Positions 58,301 to 64,000 of a stretch of DNA of 64,000 nt are shown here, piece after piece. A model generated the notes under the pieces. It was not told the DNA's origin and did not search any database. It was given only the letters and a program-made list of their open reading frames with translations. The stretch is from Cryptomeria japonica. Taxonomy: Eukaryota > Streptophyta > Pinopsida > Cupressales > Cupressaceae. Position 1 is the first letter of the stretch. Every line of letters begins with the position of its first letter. Both the position numbers and the translations under genes were made by a program. Location of the stretch: the NCBI RefSeq assembly GCF_030272615.1, contig NC_081415.1:623595740-623659739 (forward strand). Reading direction: 5' to 3'.

Positions 58301-59290
58301 TAAATATTAAAAAAAAAACTATTACCGACTGAATCATTTGACATTTGAAAATAACCTAAACATTATTTAATATAAAAGTTATTCGATCCTCTCAAACAAA
58401 TCTGATATATATATATATATATTATTTAATAACAAAGTTATTCGATCCTCTCAAAAGTTATTCCCTTACAAAGTGGCAAACCACTATTTCTTCTGTAACA
58501 TCAAAGTACCATTAAAAAACGATTACATGAAAGTGATGGTACTGGGAAAACTATTCCTGATTGATTTTCTCTCATTTTATAGACAACATATTTTATAATC
58601 AAGACAGCGTTATACCAGTATTCCCTTTCAAAATGACAACATATTTTATAATCAAGACAGCGTTATAGCAGTATTCGAAGATGTATTCAGGAAAAATTGT
58701 TTCTTTTTCACTAAGGATACTATGATTTGTTAAGCCACTTTGACGTTTTCTTCAGACAAAAGTTCTCGCCTTCAATAAGGAAAGCCTTAATTGTAGACAC
58801 GAATGAAAAAAAGGTAGTGTAAGATTAGTAAGAAACATTTCTAAGTTTGGCAAGGAAACCTTCTAGTGGAAATTTCATGTCAGTAATTTTTAATCTAATC
58901 AATAAAATTTAGTTTTACAATTATCATGTTGGGATCTTTTAAAAATTCTCTTCAATCATATCAAAAAATTGTCTCCATTGATAATTTACATCAGAATTCT
59001 TTACCACAATCAAAGCATTAAGATTTAATTATCTGTATCCAACTTACAATATATTATTGAGATTTAATTAATAATCTGATAGAAGATAAACAATATTTAC
59101 AGTAAATGTCGAATACACCATGTCAATAAGATTAAGTTGAATGATGACCCGATCAACCAACGGTTTTCAAATTTCCACATCTGGTTTTAGTGCGTAAAAA
59201 AACAAAAAATTATTATGTAAAATGCCCATCTAAACATAACAGTCTAACCTTTAGGAAATTATAGGCAAGAGGTTCAGAGGGTCGATCCTG
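55372..59290. other. Intergenic DNA, possible decayed retroelement
   Basis: No intact gene. The minus strand near 56590-56470 reads DPLEDIRRYLSKFELT, stop, then GQVNILKGDGVGKEI, faintly like the tail of a gypsy polyprotein, but nothing upstream supports it. TA-rich microsatellite at about 58411-58430. Short duplications lie near 58380-58450 and 58580-58670. Confidence 0.4.
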
Positions 59291-59659
59291 TGCCATATCT
59301 ATCAAGAATGTTCATCTCCATCAACACATTCAGGTGGCGGAAGAGGAGCACATCTGCAGAAAGGGCAGGTGTCCTGATAGTTATTAATCCATTTATCCAA
59401 ACAATTTCTATGAAATATGTGATTGCAATTAAACAGCTCTCGGATTTCGTCATCTTCTTTGAAAGAGCTCAAGCAAACTGCGCACCCAAAATCCTCCTCG
59501 CTGTCAGTCAGCTTCTCTGCAACAATTCGGAATGTAATGACAGGCAAACTGTTCTTTATCATCTCACCTGATGTGGGGGAAATAGGAGAATGAAATTCTG
59601 GCTACAAAAAGCTGTCATCTTGTGGCAGCGTGCTGAGTCTTAGAAATGAAAGAAAGCAA

Positions 59660-59664
59660 GATAT
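59660..59664. repeat. Target-site duplication GATAT, left copy (TRIM)
   Basis: GATAT precedes the TRIM at 59665 and recurs at 60065-60069. Confidence 0.9.
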
Positions 59665-60064
59665 TGTAGATTTTGCCATCATATCAAAAGTACGTATTGT
59701 TGGTTGAGAGGGATCTCATCGTGTATATAATCCCATCTCATCGTGTATATAATCCCTCTCGTCAACACCCCTCCACACGATAGAGTCAGATACCCACTTC
59801 TCATCGTGTATATAGTCAGATACAACCACATACCATGTAGGATTCCTCCACACGATAGAGTCAGATACCCACTTCTCATCGTGTATATAGTCAGATACAA
59901 CCACGTACCATGTAGGATTCATATCCACTTCTATATAGTCTAGGGCTAGAGGGACTCGAACCGATGACCTGTGCTCTGATACCATGTAGATTTTGCCATC
60001 ACACCAAAAACACGTACTGTTAGTTGAGAGGGATCTCATTGTGTATATAACCGCTACGCCAACA
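59665..60064 (-). mobile_element. TRIM (miniature LTR retrotransposon), 400 bp
   Basis: Terminal direct repeats of 103 bp (59665-59767) and 80 bp (59985-60064) start TGTAGATTTTGCCATCA and end CCAACA or TCAACA on the plus strand. On the minus strand the right repeat is directly followed by TGGTATCAGAGC (59973-59984), the initiator-Met primer site. The interior has a 75 bp tandem duplication (starts at 59773 and 59848) and no coding capacity. The GATAT duplication confirms insertion. Such elements need enzymes from other retrotransposons. Confidence 0.9.
59973..59984 (-). promoter_or_regulatory. TRIM primer binding site
   Basis: TGGTATCAGAGC on the minus strand directly abuts the 5' terminal repeat; same tRNA class as the array at 1-8390. 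Confidence 0.88.
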
Positions 60065-60069
60065 GATAT
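60065..60069. repeat. Target-site duplication GATAT, right copy (TRIM)
   Basis: It matches 59660-59664 and lies inside the RING gene coding sequence. Confidence 0.9.
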
Positions 60070-60156
60070 GAGTTTGTTTATGTAGGCCATGGCTGATGCT
60101 GTGTATAGCCGCGATCTGGGTATATCGATATTACGGAAACCCATTGGAAATCCCAT

Positions 60157-63100
60157 GGCAGAGAAATATATGAGGAATTAGGGCACTTAAAGAATACACA
60201 CAAATGTGAGATGGTCTGGTATATTGTGGGTTTTGCCGCAAAGCGTATATTTGTAGGCTGTTTTGGACAATGATACAAACCCACCGCTATTGCTTTTGCA
60301 AAACGCAACGTGTAACATGCAAATTTGGAATGGAAAAGAGTTCATATATTTTATATTTTCCAACTACCCTGTAAATATTTTTCTCCCAATTTCAAAGCTT
60401 GACCTCTTCCTTGTATACTTTTTTATATGTTATTTTAAAATGTAAATTTGGCTGGTTCACCTTACTTTTCTCGCTTTTTTGAGTGGCGAAACACGTGTTT
60501 TGTGAAATTCAATGCTGTAGTAAAATCTTTACATGTGTTCATCCAAATAGAAAAAGAAAAAGAATGATATATGTAGCTAAAGGATGACTCACTCACATTC
60601 TATTCTAGTGCATCCAAATAGAAAAAGAATGTTGTTGTATTACATACTACACCATGGGTTCCATCCAGTTCTGAAAAATTTTCACCATCAGAAATGGTGG
60701 AAAGTTTGGGTCAGTATGCATTGGTCATCTATGTATAGTATTCAGTGTATCCCATACTACACCAAGGATATGTCCTCCAACTCGATGGTCATATGAAGTT
60801 AAGAGAGAATCTCCAACTAGTTAACCTACTAGTCTCGTGGGTTCTAATGGTCATCCCCTATAGGCCACCAAATAGGATTTTGTCCACCGAGGAAGAAGTA
60901 ACTTGAATATATCACTTTGCAACCTTGGTGATATAGTCAAATTTATCTTGTTCTCAACCCATGTAGCACATGGCATCGGCTACCCTCGTGCCATGGACGA
61001 TTACTAGTGTACTCTCCAATACAACAATTAGCTCTAGTTACCACTAACCCCATGGTAATTTAACTACCAGTGTAACCATTCCCATATCATATCCAAGGTA
61101 GCTCTTAGCTAATCTTCACCTCCATGAAGCAAGTGAACTCTAGGTAATCCCTAGTTGTATTCAAAGCATTGATCATTGGCACTATCCAATGACTACTTGT
61201 CACTAATCCAATAATACCAAAGGTTTCCCATAATTCTAGGTAATGACGAACTCATCCTAGCAAGCCTTCCTACATGAAAAGTGGAGGGTAGGGGTAGTTC
61301 ATCATTTCATACCCAATTTGGACTACATTGATTGAGAGTAGAATCAAACAACCAATTTAGTCTACATTATGGATTTGGTTGTTTTACTTCCTTTAGTAGT
61401 TGATAATAGACCTACATGCATAGATTGGTTTCTTTATGCCCTTTCTAAGTGTTAGTTCATTCTTGTGGTTAATGATGGGTTGTATAAATTAGTCTAATGA
61501 ATATACATTCAATAATCATTTTTTTATTATTTTCAATTATAAATCATTCTTAATTTTTACCAAGTATAGTTGGGCTGTAGGAATTATTTTATCCTAGAGA
61601 AATAACCATGTCAATTAAAGAGTAAGAACTAGGTCTGATTTGGTAAAGTGTGGCTAATTCTCAAAATATTTCATGTTGTTGTTGTGATGGTTTTATACCA
61701 TCTAGTTTACAAGTGCAATGCCAATTTCTAATAAACATTTTCATAGGATATGCATGATAACAAACATATTGAATACTTATCTCTCTCTTATAAAAGTTTT
61801 AAAATATATAAAAGGAAAGGTCAAGGCACATATTTCATGAGTCTTAAGGGGTACTAGTAGAATATAGTATAGTTTATTTAATATTGTAAAGAAAATGTTT
61901 GTGAAACCCAAGGACTATAGGCTCTCACTTCTATACAGACAAGTGTAGAAGATTTCAAATGCAGAGAGAATTATAGATGGGTGAAGATCCTCCACTAGTT
62001 TTAATAAGAACCTACCATTAGAAAGAGTAATAAGGTAAGATTACTAAAGCTCTTTCCTACAAAACAAAGTTTATCCATAGGTATATTTAATAGATACACA
62101 AGTCTCATAAGAATGAGGATTGTTGAAACAACTAAATGTTATGAATAACAATGGTTTTATAGTTAGATATGATTTGCTTGCAATAGAATGTTATGTTAGT
62201 TGAACAACCCTAGAAGTCCAAGTCTATAAAATGCAAGAATGTACATACATAGACTAGTTAGTGAAAGGAAGTTAAGTAGTGGAATAACTTCTTATGTACT
62301 AACCTTGAGAAAGGAGTAATCCAAAAAAATTACATATCCTTATAACAGTAAATGTGGGGAAAACCCTTTAGAGAGAAAGACCCCACACTCCAAAAGTCCA
62401 ATATATTATTTAGAAATCAATAACAGATTATAATATACTTGTAGAAAAATATTTTCATAGGAGTATCACCAGCCAAAAATTCAAAGGTAACTCAATAGAT
62501 ATAAGACTCTTACACACAACCTCCATCTCACACACCCCATATGTAGGAGATACAATACATGGAATTGTCATAGTATTAAAAAACCATGGACTAGCACCAC
62601 CCAATAAAGTGGAAATAATCTTCTCCAATCCTAGATGCCCTATGACATGTCAAAACACACATCAACACATGTACCTCCCTTTTGCAGGTCATTTATGTGT
62701 CTAACATGTTTTTATATTTCCTATTTCAAGAGACCCAACTACCAGAGGCTATAACTTGTGAAACAGGTGTCTAATTGAAGAACTATTTGAAACTTCAAAA
62801 ATCTCACTATGTGCTCTATCACCTCATAACTTGATATGCCCATTACAGGCACTTTTGAACTTTTTCAGAGTCCCTAAAGCTCTCAAAATTGACTTTGAAA
62901 CTTTCATTCACAACTTTCAAAAATGGAAACTTTTATATGATCAAAGCTAGGCATGATCTTGCAACCGAAATTTACTTGCATGCTTCTCTAACCAATCCAA
63001 AGATTTGGGGAAATTTTTGAAGCAATTTGTGCTTGGACAAAAAATTACTATAAATAGTAACCTTATGTACATGCAAGGTTGAGACACCATTTTCCCAACA

Positions 63101-63916
63101 CTTAGCATAATTTTGGTTTTCCTCAAATTCCTTGAAATTCTAATTCATAATAATAGGAAATCATTTTGTAGCAATATATGACATATACTACAAATTCTAA
63201 GTTTCTAATCTACCTCATTTTAAATGCAATCTATAATCTTATGAAATCAAAGATAAAAAAACTTTAAATAATATTTAGGAATATCATAGCATTCTAATTT
63301 CTAAAAAGAAATAGATATTAATGTCAAACAAATATTATCTCATAGAAAGCTACCAACATAAATGGGCATAGAAGTAAGGTAAATCTCTATAATTTGGCAA
63401 AACATTCAATGACTAACCCTAGCACAATCCAATGAGTTGCATAAAAATAAAATATAAAACACAAAATAAGAGAAACTTGTGTGGGTGTATTGCAGAAAAC
63501 GTTGACACAAAAGTATCCCCAATCCATGCCCATATTCCCTTCTCCACCTTTTGATTCCATATTTTACTTGCAATAATGCCTCTATCTCCCTAGAAAGGAT
63601 CATGGGGTCTTATTAATGAATTTTGTTTACCATTTATTCCCACGTCTGATATCAAGAATGGTCTTTATATGAGAACAATGTCACTCTTATTAATGGCAGG
63701 ATTCATCGTGTCGTTCTTCATTTATTTGATGATGTATCTTGTTGTAGGAAAGAATCTGCCCCTTGATGCCCTCTATCTATATTTCCATTAGTTTGATAAA
63801 ATCTCTTGAATATCCTCTTTTTATTTATTTCCTTAAACCATAGTATAGATTTTTATTGTTTGATTTCCTTTTATTTTCCTTCCTTTTAGTTTAGTTGATT
63901 TCTTTATTTAATTAAT
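60157..63916. other. Upstream flank of the RING gene and intergenic DNA
   Basis: AT-rich sequence with no gene I can support. Minus-strand TATA-like stretches lie about 75-100 bp upstream of the RING ATG (AATATACC, AAATATACG) and could be its promoter. A short CATCCAAATAGAAAAAGAA repeat occurs near 60540 and 60610. Confidence 0.45.
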
Positions 63917-63941
63917 TCTCTCTCTCTCTCTCTCTCTCTCT
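63917..63941. repeat. CT dinucleotide microsatellite
   Basis: About twelve TC repeats, near the window end. Confidence 0.9.
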
Positions 63942-64000
63942 AAGAGATGTGGTAACTAACTAATCAAATGACATAGATTTGGAAGAATTAGTTAATAGAA

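Larger units (their letters stand above)
59302..60156 (-). pseudogene. RING-H2 finger E3 ubiquitin ligase gene split by a TRIM
   Basis: ATG at 60154-60156 opens MGFPMGFRNIDIPRS with a short hydrophobic N-terminus. The frame is interrupted at 60065 by a 400 bp TRIM, resumes at 59659 and ends at the TAA/TGA at 59302. Without the TRIM and one GATAT it is one exon of 450 bp (149 codons), the size of plant RHA/BRH1/XERICO-like RING-H2 proteins. The RING is complete: C27, C30, C46, H48, H51, C54, C66 and C69 of the last 86 residues. One in-frame TAG lies at 59602-59604, between N-terminal segment and RING. An ATG at 59560-59562 could still start the 86-residue RING fragment. Such proteins bind E2 enzymes and ubiquitinate targets, often in hormone responses. 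Confidence 0.85.

Noticed and set aside
59743-59943. Short repeated frames inside the TRIM
   Set aside because: They arise from the 75 bp tandem duplication; TRIMs have no coding capacity.
59940-59990. tRNA gene or SINE suggested by GGTTCGAGTCCC and TGGTATCAGAGC
   Set aside because: The terminal repeats, adjacent primer site and 5 bp duplication identify a TRIM; the tRNA-like box is part of its leader.
1-64000. CRISPR arrays, bacterial operons, prophage
   Set aside because: Nothing of this kind is present; the window is plant nuclear DNA.

Overview
This window is plant nuclear DNA made almost entirely of nested transposable elements, with one recognisable host-type gene near the right end. 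The evidence is two Ty3/gypsy elements of the plant dual-RNase-H (Tat-like) type, a CACTA (En/Spm) transposase gene, a TRIM, copia-type LTRs, and a small plant RING-H2 protein. Large intergenic spaces and very long LTRs suggest a big genome, perhaps a conifer or other gymnosperm. That is only an inference; nothing here fixes the species.

Layout. (1) 1-8390: a tandem LTR-internal-LTR-internal-LTR array of a non-autonomous copia-like element with a 3770 bp period. Its only reading frame encodes a coiled-coil/acidic/Ser-Thr-rich protein of about 753 aa, broken by different stops in each copy. (2) A decayed minus-strand CACTA locus forms the host layer. It survives as 8391-9868, 25197-26531 and 44489-49190, about 7.5 kb once insertions are removed. 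It carries a TNP2-type transposase gene and, downstream on the same strand, a multi-exon gene with a SET domain. (3) 9869-25191: element 1, a 15.3 kb minus-strand gypsy element (gag-PR-G-patch-RT-RNaseH-second RNaseH-INT). It has a GTATC target duplication and sits inside the SET exon. (4) 26532-44483: element 2, an 18 kb minus-strand gypsy element with a TGTAT target duplication. Its intact LTR is 6.8 kb and carries its own reading frame of about 1225 codons. Its pol has the second RNase H before the reverse transcriptase. (5) 49190-59290: intergenic DNA with short repeats and a copia LTR remnant. (6) 59302-60156: a single-exon RING-H2 ubiquitin-ligase gene split by a 400 bp TRIM with a GATAT target duplication. 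(7) 60157-64000: no recognisable gene, ending near a CT microsatellite.

The most unusual material is element 2. It combines an LTR-encoded giant reading frame whose premature stops are all TAG, an upstream second RNase H paired with a native RNase H that has lost catalytic residues, a U3 array of hairpins and G-boxes, and a primer-site-like sequence where a polypurine tract is expected. The SET gene next to the CACTA transposase is the second notable item. Gene models, domain calls and boundaries were read by eye; no alignment or database search was run.
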